DNA from: a virus
Strand: one strand, 5' to 3'
Length of the DNA: 56,136 nt
Virus record (IMG/VR): IMGVR_UViG_3300042987_002630
Span: 1-56,136 of that record
Positions 25,594 to 34,918 of the stretch are shown here, piece by piece; the first letter of the stretch is position 1; each line of letters opens with the position of its first letter. The translations under genes were made by a program, and so were the position numbers. The notes under the pieces are model-generated. The model saw only the letters and a program-made list of their open reading frames with translations, did no database searches and had not been told where the DNA came from.

Positions 25594-25824
25594 GTGAACT
25601 ACCATGCCCTAAAGGGACGTGGCCTCCTGCTTGATCGTGGTGGCTGACAGCAGACCCCAATGAGTGAGAATATCTGTGACCACATCCACAGAACGTATCT
25701 GTTGTTCCTGTTGTGGGGTTGGCTAAATCCAATATCTCAATTTCATATCTTGTCGATATATATAATAGAGTCCATTGCCGCTATCCATCCAAGGGGTCTA
25801 GCACCCTGGCTTTCCGCGGCGGGA
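25594..25824 (-). mobile_element. internally deleted TnpB element (copy B, MITE-like, 231 bp)
   Basis: On the minus strand, the left end (CCGCGG core at 25814-25819) and right end (GTGAACTACC at 25594) of the TnpB family bracket only a tnpB start and end. MKLRYWI-stop-PTPQQEQQIRSV joins directly to VDVVTDILTHWGLLSATTIKQEATSL. The deletion removed about 1 kb of tnpB but kept both hairpin ends and the putative guide-RNA region. An in-frame stop near the N-terminus shows that it is not translated as one protein. The flanking 25473-25593 holds no gene. The outer edge abuts CATAAATAG (25825-25833), the late promoter of the next structural gene. Confidence 0.8.
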
Positions 25825-25857
25825 CATAAATAGGAACAAACAAACCGAGTTTGGACC

Positions 25858-28176
25858 ATGTTTATCAATACCCTGGATAGCCCTTCACACAAACTACAGC
25901 AGTTGCTACACACGCTCAAGCATGTACATCAGTTTGAGTTTGTAAGCCGTGAGCCTACTTATTTGCAAGAAGCACATGAGCATTACCAATCTGTTCAAGA
26001 TCAAATAGTCACCTCAAGTGCTTTCAACAGTTATCATTCCAATCCTGAATATACCAAAGCAGCTTTGATCACTGAAGCTGTAAAAATGCTATTGGAAATT
26101 GCCCCCAAGAGAAGGAAGAAATCTGCCGTGGAGGAAAGTAAAAAGAAGCACCCCAAACCTGACTTTTTGGATGTTGATCATGATGGCGATAAACAAGAGT
26201 CATTTAAAAAAGCTGTGGCAGATAAAGCCCAGGCAAGCAAACTAGATGAGAAATGGGGAACCAAGATGAAGACTGCTCCCAAAGATATGGGCAAATGGGA
26301 TGGATGGACCATCGCTGAACTGAAGGCTCGCAAGAAAAAGCTCATGGACAAAGAGGATCGTACTGCTGCCCAAAGCAAGGAAGTAAGACAAATCAATTTT
26401 GCTATTCGTGCCAAACAACAAGATAGTTTCGGCAAGATCAAGCAAGAAAGCATGCTCATGGAAGATGAAAATCTGGACAAGGCAGAAACATTATTGGCTG
26501 CAAAAGATTTGAGTGACCGTCTACAAAATATGGCCGAAGATGCAGCCAAGATGGCTGTGGATCGTTTGATGCCCTTGGTGGACATTATGAAGAGCCAATT
26601 TGGTCAAGAACCTGCAGATGGATTTAATTCTGTGGTCAAAGCACAACTACAAACTGTGTTGGATACTATTATTGCAGCCAAAGATCAAACTGATAATGCA
26701 ATTTTGTCCTTGCAGGGAGGTCAGATCCCCAGTCAGGCTGGTATTGCAGATATCAGCCAACCTTTGCCTGGTTCCGAGCTACCTGCACAACAGCCTGTAA
26801 CTGGTCCTGTTGGTGGACAAGAAGAATTCACAGCCACTCCTGCCACAGCTGGTCCAGCACAAGAACCCTTGGGTCGTAGCATGAAAGAGCCCATGGCAGA
26901 AACAATTCAAGTGGGGGACAATGTGCAATTTGCTTTTGTTAAAGGAATGACTCCTCTCAGAGGCACAGTTTTGGAATTTGTAAAAGTACGTAAAACACAA
27001 GAAAATCATTATGGATATATGGTTGATATCCGCAGTGACAACGTGATCTACAGCGTGCATCCAGATCATGCCCAAAAGTTGATGGAAGGCAGCGTGCCTG
27101 AATTTGTACCCACACCAAAAAAAGGTAGTGTACCCACTTTTGTTCCTGGCAATAAAAAACCTACCATTAGACCCACCAACACTAGCAAACACACACCTGA
27201 TAATAAAAAAGATCAGGAGTCAGCAGAACAGAAACAAGCTCCTGGTGGCAGAGATAATTATCAACAACAAAGTTTCACAGATTTCATGAACATGTTTAGT
27301 GAAAGCAAGAAAACTTGTATGGAATGTGGACAAGGATCATATATGGAAGCAGATGACGGAAAACTCAAATGCACAGAATGCGGCCATTTGATTTCCGAAA
27401 CTGCTCTCCCTTCCACCACACAACAATTGCAGAATATGGCTACCAAAGGCAAGGACGCAAATGGCAAGCCTTTGACTCCACAGCAAAAACAAGCTGCCAA
27501 AAAGGCAGCCAATGAACTAGCCAAAGCCAACTTGGAAGAAAAGCTAACCAAAAAAATGACAGCTGGTGAAATTATCAGTGATTTTCTGGCAAGTGATGAT
27601 CCCAAGTTCCAAGGCAAGAGCAAGGCTGAGCGTACCAAGATGGCACTGGGAGCATACTATAGCCTGCATCCAGAAAAGAGTAAACAACAAGAGAGTTTGA
27701 ATAATTTGAAAGCGGTTGTTGAATCACTAACAACTGAATACAACAACCTAAGGGTAAAATTTTCGGCTCACAAACAGGAATTTCAATATCAATTAAATCA
27801 AGGTCTAGTACAAGATATCCTGAATGAAGGATATGGTCTACAAGGAGCAGCTATTTTGGAACAAATCAAACTAATCAAACAACAACTGAAAGAAAAAAGA
27901 CAGCAACTACAACAAATCAGCCGAGATCTACATGCCCAATTGGATCTGGACCAAAAAATTATTGAGCGCGCACAAAGATTGCATGAACAAGTCCACAAGC
28001 TACCTTATGGAATTGTGGGACTTCTAACAGATAATACAAAATTCAAGAAATTTTTTGAATCAGAGCATGCAAGAGCAACATGGACAGAATTTAATCAAAG
28101 TACAATCAAAGAAAGTGTATTAATAGACCCCCAAGATCTATCAAGAATTAGCCAACGACTGACTGATACAATCTAA
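25858..28176 (+). CDS. large prohead/virion core protein
   Basis: 772 aa. About residue 85: basic stretch PKRRKKSAVEESKKKHPKP, followed by DFLDVDHDGDKQESFKKA, an EF-hand-like DxDxDGD loop seen in many T4-like environmental-phage head proteins. Residues 200-300 are helical; then a Pro/Gln linker, a small SH3-like domain (VGDNVQFAFVKGMTPLRGTV), a CxxC...CxxC zinc ribbon (CMECGQ ... CTECGH, about residue 480), a GKSKAERTKMALGAYY motif typical of the same family, and a long C-terminal coiled coil. It is preceded by a CATAAATAG late promoter and followed by a strong hairpin. Probably a prohead scaffold/core or internal protein; no protease or enzyme motif. Confidence 0.7.
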   Translation: MFINTLDSPSHKLQQLLHTLKHVHQFEFVSREPTYLQEAHEHYQSVQDQIVTSSAFNSYHSNPEYTKAALITEAVKMLLEIAPKRRKKSAVEESKKKHPKPDFLDVDHDGDKQESFKKAVADKAQASKLDEKWGTKMKTAPKDMGKWDGWTIAELKARKKKLMDKEDRTAAQSKEVRQINFAIRAKQQDSFGKIKQESMLMEDENLDKAETLLAAKDLSDRLQNMAEDAAKMAVDRLMPLVDIMKSQFGQEPADGFNSVVKAQLQTVLDTIIAAKDQTDNAILSLQGGQIPSQAGIADISQPLPGSELPAQQPVTGPVGGQEEFTATPATAGPAQEPLGRSMKEPMAETIQVGDNVQFAFVKGMTPLRGTVLEFVKVRKTQENHYGYMVDIRSDNVIYSVHPDHAQKLMEGSVPEFVPTPKKGSVPTFVPGNKKPTIRPTNTSKHTPDNKKDQESAEQKQAPGGRDNYQQQSFTDFMNMFSESKKTCMECGQGSYMEADDGKLKCTECGHLISETALPSTTQQLQNMATKGKDANGKPLTPQQKQAAKKAANELAKANLEEKLTKKMTAGEIISDFLASDDPKFQGKSKAERTKMALGAYYSLHPEKSKQQESLNNLKAVVESLTTEYNNLRVKFSAHKQEFQYQLNQGLVQDILNEGYGLQGAAILEQIKLIKQQLKEKRQQLQQISRDLHAQLDLDQKIIERAQRLHEQVHKLPYGIVGLLTDNTKFKKFFESEHARATWTEFNQSTIKESVLIDPQDLSRISQRLTDTI

Positions 28177-28181
28177 TCACT

Positions 28182-28212
28182 GGGCGAAGATGTGCCCAAC
28201 ACATCTTCGCCC
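28182..28212 (+). terminator. strong hairpin terminator
   Basis: A 13-bp perfect stem GGGCGAAGATGTG / CACATCTTCGCCC with loop CCCAA, followed by TTGCTCT, lies 5 nt after the core-protein stop. Confidence 0.8.
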
Positions 28213-28336
28213 TTGCTCTATGAACACAAAAGAACCAGGCATCAACTATCTAATCATCATATATAAAGGGCTTGTGAGTCCAGCAGGTGTAGTCTACTGT
28301 TGGGCTGAAGCCACAACAGGCTTGCATGGCGAAGGA

Positions 28337-28343
28337 CTAAATA
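28337..28343 (+). promoter_or_regulatory. late promoter core CTAAATA
   Basis: CTAAATAT just upstream of the ATG at 28350. The spacing is short, so the leader would be only a few nucleotides. Confidence 0.45.
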
Positions 28344-28349
28344 TGTGCT

Positions 28350-28709
28350 ATGAGAGCATATGAATTTATAACAGAGCAAGCATGGGCAAAACAAGTGAGA
28401 GATCAATTGATCACTTACTTGACCACATTGCATGCTATGGGCATACAACAAGTGAGCATTGATCAATTGATCACTAGCATGCAACAAGACAAATACACAG
28501 TGGATTATCCTTATGTGATTGATATTGCCAAAAAAATGCAAATAGTTGATCAACAAGCCAGTGACAATGACACTATAGTATTCACGGATCCCAGTGGCAA
28601 ACCCCAAGATCTTGGGAGCTCTAGACCTGATCAAGCTAACCAACCTCCCAACAATCAAACAGTAGTAGACAAAATGGCCAAGAGTGCTATTGATAAAAGG
28701 ATTCCCTAA
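28350..28709 (+). CDS. MRAYEF-type small phage protein
   Basis: 119 aa starting MRAYEFITEQ, a signature N-terminus of many T4-like environmental-phage proteins. A winged-helix-like region follows (QLITYLTTLHAMGIQQVSID, YVIDIAKKMQIVD), then a Pro/Gln-rich tail. The TAATG junction couples it to the large virion protein. Function unknown. Confidence 0.6.
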   Translation: MRAYEFITEQAWAKQVRDQLITYLTTLHAMGIQQVSIDQLITSMQQDKYTVDYPYVIDIAKKMQIVDQQASDNDTIVFTDPSGKPQDLGSSRPDQANQPPNNQTVVDKMAKSAIDKRIP

Positions 28710-31207
28710 TGGTAACAGCAAGCTGGTTCTTGAGTGCGACTGAGGCACGCAACAATATTGTCAAATGCATCGCTGTGCACAGTGAGATCAGTGCTATTGA
28801 AGATCAAGTTTTGTTGGCCATCCAACAAGGATACTATCAAACAACGGTGAGTGGTGGCACGTTGATGACCAACAGCACTACAAATTCCAGCCGCACTTTC
28901 ACAGTCAACCCATCCTCCAACATACTCACTATCATCAACCACAATTTTAGCACAGGGGATGCCGTATTGGTGAGTAGCACAGGTGAACTACCTCCTCCCT
29001 TGTTGGCCTTGACTTATTACTATGTGATATTTGTAGATTCCAACAGCATAAGATTGGCAACTAGTGTGGCCAATGCCCAAGCAGGTCAAGCAATCAGCAT
29101 AGACATTGATGCCGGCGTAAGCGCTGTATCCCTAGACAACGTGGGCAGCGGTTATCTCACTGCTCCCACAGTAAGTTTCACTGGAGGAACTCCCACTGAT
29201 GTTGCGCAAGCACGAGCAGTTCTGGAAACTTTTGGCAATGTATATAGTGTTAGCATGCAAACTCTGGGTAGCGGATTTGTTGCTGCGCCCAGTGTAGCTA
29301 TAAATGCTGCTGGCAGTGGTGCAAGTGCAGGCACAATATTGTTCAAACTTGTCAGTGCCAGTGTGAGTTTTGGTGGCTCGGGATTCAATGTAGGAGACGA
29401 ACTGCTGACACTGTTTGGTAACCAAACAGGTGTGTTGAAAGTTATCAGTGTGAGTGGTGGATCAGTCACTGGTGTGCAAATAACCACAGCAGGTGTGTTT
29501 ACCCAGGCTCAATTGCCTGTGCCTTTGACTGGTGTGTTGATGAACAACACAGGCACTGGCAGCGGTTGTACTCTTAATCTGGTCATGGGCATTGCCAGCA
29601 TTGCTGTAGCCAGTGCTGGTTTGAACTATGTGAATGCACCATTGGTTACCATCACAGGAGGCGCAGGCAGCCAAGCCACTGCACGAGCCATATTGGTGGG
29701 TGGCACCGTCAGCAGTTTTCTCATAACCAATCCAGGCACAGGATACACAGGCACTCCCACTGTTAATATCACCAGTGGTAGTGGTGCCACAGCAGTGGCA
29801 GTGCTTACACCATCTGATGTGAGTGCCATTTACCTGCAAAATCCAGGATCTGCAGTGGGCAATCCGCCATCAGTACAGCTTACAACACCAGGATCAGGTG
29901 CAACAGTGGGCACTATTACTCTCCAAGTTGTGTTGGCACAAGTCAACAACAGAGGCATTGGCTATACACTGGGAGACTCACTATTGGTGAGTGGAGGTGC
30001 TGGATTGAGCAATTGCACTATTCAAGTTACTGAAATTGATGCAAACGGTACAATTAGAGGGTTTAATATAACAGCTAGAGGCAGTTATACAAGTTTGCCT
30101 GTTCTAACTGCCAATAATGCTTATGGTGGTACAGGTGCAGGCGCCAGCTTTGATTTGGTTTTTGGTATTAATACAGTCAGTGTACAAACATCAGGCAGTG
30201 GATATCCTGTCCCGCCCCTGGTTATTTTCAGCGGAGGCAATGGCTCAGGCGCACAAGCACAAACTGTTTTGTCCGGAACTGCTGTGCAAAGTGTTGAGGT
30301 GACCAGTCCAGGAACTGGCTATACTAGTGTTCCCACCGCTGTTTTCACTCTGGGCAGTGGGGCCACCGCACAAGCACATTTGATTCCCAGTGCTTTGGAT
30401 AATTTGTATATTGTAAGCGGCCAAGGCGGGAGTGGTTACAATGATCTCAGTCCCCCGTCTGTTACAATCACTGGAGGCGGCGGTCAAGGTGCCACAGGCA
30501 GCGTTCAAGTCACAGGGGGTGTGGTCACAAGCATTAGCTTGACCAACGCAGGCAGTGGATACACCAGTTTGCCCACAGTTGTGATTGACCCGCCTGTGAG
30601 TGGCACACAAGCACAAGCGTTGGCGGGCATGCTAACCTACATTGATCATGTGACTGTTCTCAATTCCGGTAGCAATTATATTATTGCTCCCACTGTGGAA
30701 TTTGCCTATGGTGGAGCCCAAGCCTACAGCTTGTTGGAACCCACCAGCGTGGCTAGTATTAGAGTTTTGACCGGAGGCAGCAATTATACTGCCAATCCCA
30801 CACTGTCTTATACCGCAGCTCCACAACAAGTGGATCTGCCCACCTATCCTATAGCAAGTGTGAATCGTAGTTTTAGTGTCAATAGTATTGTTGTCACCAA
30901 CAGCGGAAGTGGGTATGACCTTACACCCACTGTTGCCTTGAGTGCACCTGCCAGCGGTGGCACACAATCTCTAGCCACTGCAACATTGGGGTATGGAACA
31001 GGAATCTTCACCATACAAGAAATCAATGCCAGTGTGGACTATTATCAAGTGTGGAGCAATTGTGCTGCCAGCAATACATTGTTGGTGAGACCCTATCAAG
31101 ATCAAATTGCAGCAGTTATCAAATATTTCACAGATTTGGGATACGTGATCAGTCAGAGTGTGAACCCTGCAACTGGCAATACATTTGTTTGGACAATCAA
31201 ATGGTAG
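28709..31207 (+). CDS. large beta-repeat virion protein (tail fibre/neck type)
   Basis: 832 aa. The N-terminus (ASWFLSATEARNNIVKCIAV, IEDQVLLAIQQGYYQTTVSG) and the C-terminus (YYQVWSNCAASNTLL, VIKYFTDLGYVISQ...FVWTIKW) are the terminal modules of a known family of T4-like phage structural proteins. Between them are about 13 copies of a degenerate repeat, GSGYTSxPTVxxxxGxGxGAxAxAxL, roughly 45-55 aa apart and predicted all-beta. Repeat number is therefore variable material for adaptation. Similar repeats occur in the minus-strand 7306-8244 protein. Likely a surface-exposed fibre or collar. Confidence 0.75.
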   Translation: MVTASWFLSATEARNNIVKCIAVHSEISAIEDQVLLAIQQGYYQTTVSGGTLMTNSTTNSSRTFTVNPSSNILTIINHNFSTGDAVLVSSTGELPPPLLALTYYYVIFVDSNSIRLATSVANAQAGQAISIDIDAGVSAVSLDNVGSGYLTAPTVSFTGGTPTDVAQARAVLETFGNVYSVSMQTLGSGFVAAPSVAINAAGSGASAGTILFKLVSASVSFGGSGFNVGDELLTLFGNQTGVLKVISVSGGSVTGVQITTAGVFTQAQLPVPLTGVLMNNTGTGSGCTLNLVMGIASIAVASAGLNYVNAPLVTITGGAGSQATARAILVGGTVSSFLITNPGTGYTGTPTVNITSGSGATAVAVLTPSDVSAIYLQNPGSAVGNPPSVQLTTPGSGATVGTITLQVVLAQVNNRGIGYTLGDSLLVSGGAGLSNCTIQVTEIDANGTIRGFNITARGSYTSLPVLTANNAYGGTGAGASFDLVFGINTVSVQTSGSGYPVPPLVIFSGGNGSGAQAQTVLSGTAVQSVEVTSPGTGYTSVPTAVFTLGSGATAQAHLIPSALDNLYIVSGQGGSGYNDLSPPSVTITGGGGQGATGSVQVTGGVVTSISLTNAGSGYTSLPTVVIDPPVSGTQAQALAGMLTYIDHVTVLNSGSNYIIAPTVEFAYGGAQAYSLLEPTSVASIRVLTGGSNYTANPTLSYTAAPQQVDLPTYPIASVNRSFSVNSIVVTNSGSGYDLTPTVALSAPASGGTQSLATATLGYGTGIFTIQEINASVDYYQVWSNCAASNTLLVRPYQDQIAAVIKYFTDLGYVISQSVNPATGNTFVWTIKW

Positions 31208-31390
31208 ACGGTCACATGCCAAAGACTGGTCAATTGCCAATCAATCAAAGGTGGCTAGGGCATGTTTGTGCATGGAGGATTGCAGCAGGCAATCTTTGCA
31301 TTTGGTTGTCAACAATTGTGCATGCATGCTTGAGAACAATAGATCTCTCAAGCACACTAGCATGCGCTTGGTTAGGTGAAAGGTTTGACC

Positions 31391-31888
31391 ATGCGTAGTG
31401 ATCGCCATCCTTATTTTCTCTTGCGTGCAAGCAAAAAACCACAAGTTTTAGAATGGTTGATTCGAGCTGAAAACATGACCATGGAGCAAGTGGATCAACT
31501 CAACATCAAGCCAGACCTCAAAAAGGCCATGTGTTATGTTGTAGAGCAAAAACAATTTCAACAGAGCGATCAAAAAGCTCAACGGTTGGCTGATCTTATG
31601 ATGCAAAATGATCAACCTCATCAACAAGAGTTTCAAATATATAGATATCAGGGACCCACTACATTTGCCCAAACAACAACCCAAACGCAATTGGAGATCC
31701 CCCAAGGAATTTTCTGGGGATTATACAACAACCAAATGTTTATAAATCATTGTTGGATCAACTTGCAGGACAATTGGGATATTTTCTCCCTCAGTGTATT
31801 CAACAGCGTGGGCATTGCATCAACCATTAATTTTTTCAACAGCAACAAATACGAATTGGCTCTTGATAGACTGAAAAATATCTTGTAG
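31391..31888 (+). CDS. hypothetical protein
   Basis: 165 aa from ATG 31391 (GAAAGG upstream), rather than the GTG at 31376. It starts with a helical region (KPQVLEWLIRAENMTMEQVDQ) and ends with an alpha/beta part (GIFWGLYNNQMFINHCW, VFNSVGIASTINFFNS). No motif recognised. The preceding 31208-31390 contains no gene; it carries a TTGAGA/TCTCAA hairpin with GCATGC on either side (about 31318-31366), possibly a terminator for the structural gene. Confidence 0.6.
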   Translation: MRSDRHPYFLLRASKKPQVLEWLIRAENMTMEQVDQLNIKPDLKKAMCYVVEQKQFQQSDQKAQRLADLMMQNDQPHQQEFQIYRYQGPTTFAQTTTQTQLEIPQGIFWGLYNNQMFINHCWINLQDNWDIFSLSVFNSVGIASTINFFNSNKYELALDRLKNIL

Positions 31889-31920
31889 AATTTATACAAA
31901 TTCTTGGATCAATCAAAAAC

Positions 31921-33024
31921 ATGGATAGTTTGACTGTGGGTATTTTGGGAGGTGGACAATTGGCCCAAATGCTTTGTTTACAAGCACACAACTTGGGATT
32001 GCACACATTGGTTGTCAGTGATCAAGAACAATCTTGTGCAAAATCAGTTTGCACTCAGTTTGTACATGCTTCATGGCACGACATTGATAAAATTAAAAAG
32101 TTTGTTACACAAAGTGATGTAATTGCATTTGAATTTGAAAATATACCACAACACATTTTGGACCAGCTGCCTCCCAACAAGGTGTACAACAACAGCCATG
32201 CACTGCATGTTTGCCAAAATCGTATTAGAGAAAAACAATTGTGCAATCAACTGTCCATCAAGACTGCTGAATGGGTCATAGTAGAAAATTTACAGCATGC
32301 CCACAGTGTGGCAGAACAAATGGATTACCAGTGTGTGTTTAAAACAGCCATGTGGGGCTATGATGGCAAGGGGCAAATAAGTGTAAGCAGGCCACAAGAT
32401 GTTGCACAGGTAGAGTCTTTGTTACAACATCCACATGGTATCATATGTGAAAAATTGGTGCCTTTTGATTATGAAATCAGTATCGTTGTGGCAAGAGATA
32501 CCCAATCGAAATTGCAATTTTTTGACCCAAGTGTCAATTATCATGTGAATCATGTGTTGGATCAAAGTATTGTGGATGACAGTATTCCTCACGTTCTAGT
32601 GGCTCAGGCCAAGACCTATGCACAAATGCTGGCTCAACAACTACAGATAGTAGGATTGTTGGCAGTGGAGATGTTTGTGGTGAATGATCAAATTTTGGTC
32701 AATGAACTGGCCCCACGTCCTCACAACAGTGCCCATTGGAGCCAGGATGCTTGTATGCACAGTCAATTTGATTTGCATTTACGAGCTCTTGCGTGCCTGC
32801 CTTTGGTGAGCCCCATGCGCACACACAATGTTGTCATGCAAAATTTGGTTGGTACAAACAGCATGCAGCGACTGTTGGCAAGCCACTCCACAACCCAAGC
32901 TATTCCACACTGGTATCACAAAAATCAAGCCCTGGAAGGAAGAAAAATGGGTCATGTAAATTGTTTGTATGATATCATGCAACCCTTGTATGCTCTACAA
33001 GGCAGTGTGAATGTGGGATTTTGA
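31921..33024 (+). CDS. purK: PurK, 5-(carboxyamino)imidazole ribonucleotide synthase
   Basis: 367 aa, full length for PurK. The enzyme carboxylates AIR to N5-CAIR using ATP and bicarbonate in de novo purine synthesis. Motifs: N-terminal VGILGGGQLAQMLCLQA, FEFENIP, the ATP-grasp lysine region FKTAMWGYDGKGQ, and the metal-site signature NELAPRPHNSAHW. An auxiliary metabolic gene, probably boosting purine nucleotides together with NrdA/B. No PurE partner is visible in the window, so the host enzyme would have to take the product. The overlapping downstream gene is a nuclease, not a purine gene. Confidence 0.92.
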   Translation: MDSLTVGILGGGQLAQMLCLQAHNLGLHTLVVSDQEQSCAKSVCTQFVHASWHDIDKIKKFVTQSDVIAFEFENIPQHILDQLPPNKVYNNSHALHVCQNRIREKQLCNQLSIKTAEWVIVENLQHAHSVAEQMDYQCVFKTAMWGYDGKGQISVSRPQDVAQVESLLQHPHGIICEKLVPFDYEISIVVARDTQSKLQFFDPSVNYHVNHVLDQSIVDDSIPHVLVAQAKTYAQMLAQQLQIVGLLAVEMFVVNDQILVNELAPRPHNSAHWSQDACMHSQFDLHLRALACLPLVSPMRTHNVVMQNLVGTNSMQRLLASHSTTQAIPHWYHKNQALEGRKMGHVNCLYDIMQPLYALQGSVNVGF

Positions 33025-33026
33025 CC

Positions 33027-33716
33027 ATGCAATTGTGTTTGGACCTTTTTGACTATAGTTCTGTGAAAAGATTGGAAGAATCCACTGGAAGAAAATATGT
33101 AAACAATTTGGGACAAAAAATTCCCAGTGTGACTACCATACTCAGTCATACTCAAGACAAAACACAGTTGTTGGCTTGGCGCAAACGTGTGGGTGACCAA
33201 GTGGCTGATCAAATCAGTCAAGAAAGCACTAGTTTGGGCACACTCATGCACACACACTTGGAAAACTATTTGCTGGGTAAGGATAGACCTGGTGGTACAA
33301 ACTTTGGTAGAAAAATGGCCCATCAAATGGCTGATCAAATCATCCATAATGGACTGAAGAATGTGGATCAAGTGTGGGGTATTGAGGTACCATTGTGTTA
33401 TGAAAATTTATGGGCTGGCACCGCTGACCTAATAGGTGTTCACAAAGGTGAACCTGCCATCATGGATTTCAAAACAACCAAAAAACCCAAAACTAGAAGT
33501 CGCATTGATGAATATCGACTGCAATTGACTGCATATAGAATGTGTCACGATCTCTCCTTCAATACTAACATTCGTAAACTTGTGGTTTTTATGTGCAGTA
33601 GAGATTTGCAATATCAAGAATTTGTATATGAATTTGACAACTTTGATCAGGATAGTACTGATTGGCTTTGGCGTGTGCATGATTACTATCTCCCACGGAA
33701 AGCCGGAGAGCTGTAG
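33027..33716 (+). CDS. PD-(D/E)XK (Cas4/RecB-like) exonuclease, end replaced by TnpB element
   Basis: 229 aa from ATG 33027, which follows the purK stop by 2 nt. Nuclease motifs: GTLMHTHLENYL (helix with His/Glu), WGIEVPLCYENLWAGTADLIG (the Asp), IMDFKTTKKPK (D-x-K core), YRLQLTAYRM (motif with Gln). This layout is the standard single-domain RecB-like nuclease of cyanophage-type T4 relatives. The last residues (YLPRKAGEL) are encoded in the left end of TnpB copy C, so the native C-terminal few residues are gone, as in the 18076 gene. Catalytic core intact. Confidence 0.82.
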   Translation: MQLCLDLFDYSSVKRLEESTGRKYVNNLGQKIPSVTTILSHTQDKTQLLAWRKRVGDQVADQISQESTSLGTLMHTHLENYLLGKDRPGGTNFGRKMAHQMADQIIHNGLKNVDQVWGIEVPLCYENLWAGTADLIGVHKGEPAIMDFKTTKKPKTRSRIDEYRLQLTAYRMCHDLSFNTNIRKLVVFMCSRDLQYQEFVYEFDNFDQDSTDWLWRVHDYYLPRKAGEL

Positions 33717-34917
33717 ATCTGGACCTTGGGCGGCTGATGGTTGAATTTTATAAATAGATTTATGAAACTGCCATATCTCTATAGGAACCATCAATTCCCA
33801 CAACAGGACCTACAGATGCAGTCTGTGGGCAATGCAGTGCGATACCCCTACAATCATTTCCTCCAGGTTAACATTGATGAAAATCAATTGATCAAAAAGT
33901 TTTTTTGGCAAGCGGACATGTGCAAGCACTTGACCCAGTTGAACACAGCCCACAAGTGGACAAATCCAACGTACAGTCAGGTAATACAACCATGCATAAG
34001 TGACTTGGTTTGTGCACTGAAAGACATAGGTGCTGGTTTACCCAAATTTAAGAACAAATATATTACACCTGTTATTTTTAGATGTCCACAAAATGTCTCA
34101 ATCACTAACGATAGATTATATCCAGCCAAGATTGGTCACATCAAGATTGTATTGTATGGAGATTTGACCTCATTCAAAGGTGTGGCTGTCATACAAACAC
34201 CATCACGTGTTTGGTTGGCAAATTTTGTAGTAGATGGGTTGGAACAGCCCTTGGTGGAAAACATAACCCAGCCAGTGGTTGGGGACGTCAACAGCAAATT
34301 AACCATCCTATCAACTAGTGTAATATTGTCCACGCACAAGCCATTAGTGAAAAAACCATCAGGTATCCGACTGCTACATGGCAAACTATCAAGCAAGCAA
34401 AACGCAGGTAAGGATAACATCCAAGACAAAAACAAGCAGCTGAGGACTCATGATCTGGTTCGCTGCCCAAGATCAAACCATCTATCTCAGACCAGTGCGA
34501 GAATAGTCAAATCACATGACCCAAGCTCAGTTGCAACACTCAATGCAGATGCTGGTTGGACTGTATTAGCTGGTTCATTAGCCTACAAGTTGCCTAGGCC
34601 AGGGCACCTTGTTAGACGTATAAATCAGTGGTTACTAAGCAGCAAACCCTGTGCTGCAACTGTTGCACACAAAAGTCACTGGAATCTCACGCAACGAGAA
34701 TACTATTATGATGATTGCACAATCACACAGCACAGGCACTTGAATGCAGAGGTCAGAATCAGCAACTGGGAACATCAACAGTGCAGTATGGGTCATGCAG
34801 GGTTGGAAATGCTCCAAGAGCATGTGGATGTGGTAACACACAATCTAACTGATTGGGGTCTGATGTCAAGCACGACGTTAGAACAAGAAGTCACAGCCCC
34901 TAGGGCGTGGTAGTTCA
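33690..34917 (+). mobile_element. degenerate full-length TnpB element (copy C)
   Basis: About 1228 bp. The left end CTCCCACGGAAAGCCGG is a mutated form of the consensus, with TTAC 3-6 nt before it. An internal late promoter TATAAATA is retained (33749-33756). The right end keeps the hairpin (CCCCTAGGG) and TAGTTCA. Numerous substitutions relative to copies A and E show that it is the oldest copy, yet its reading frame is open throughout. Confidence 0.8.
33762..34913 (+). CDS. nuclease-dead TnpB with intact reading frame
   Basis: 383 aa from ATG 33762. It aligns along its whole length with the copy A TnpB, but the RuvC-II segment SVETLKIDEM has become SVATLNADAG with a small deletion (catalytic Glu lost). 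The zinc-ribbon cysteines CSSC are CAAT, the second CDHC is DDC (only one Cys left), and the RuvC-III HRDTNA is HRHLNA (Asp lost). Only the RuvC-I Asp survives. No stop or frameshift has appeared despite heavy divergence. It is either simply decaying, or kept as an RNA-binding protein without cutting, as in TnpB-derived repressors (TldR). The next gene is a tail fibre. Could also be listed as a pseudogene. Confidence 0.7.
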   Translation: MKLPYLYRNHQFPQQDLQMQSVGNAVRYPYNHFLQVNIDENQLIKKFFWQADMCKHLTQLNTAHKWTNPTYSQVIQPCISDLVCALKDIGAGLPKFKNKYITPVIFRCPQNVSITNDRLYPAKIGHIKIVLYGDLTSFKGVAVIQTPSRVWLANFVVDGLEQPLVENITQPVVGDVNSKLTILSTSVILSTHKPLVKKPSGIRLLHGKLSSKQNAGKDNIQDKNKQLRTHDLVRCPRSNHLSQTSARIVKSHDPSSVATLNADAGWTVLAGSLAYKLPRPGHLVRRINQWLLSSKPCAATVAHKSHWNLTQREYYYDDCTITQHRHLNAEVRISNWEHQQCSMGHAGLEMLQEHVDVVTHNLTDWGLMSSTTLEQEVTAPRAW

Positions 34918-34918
34918 A

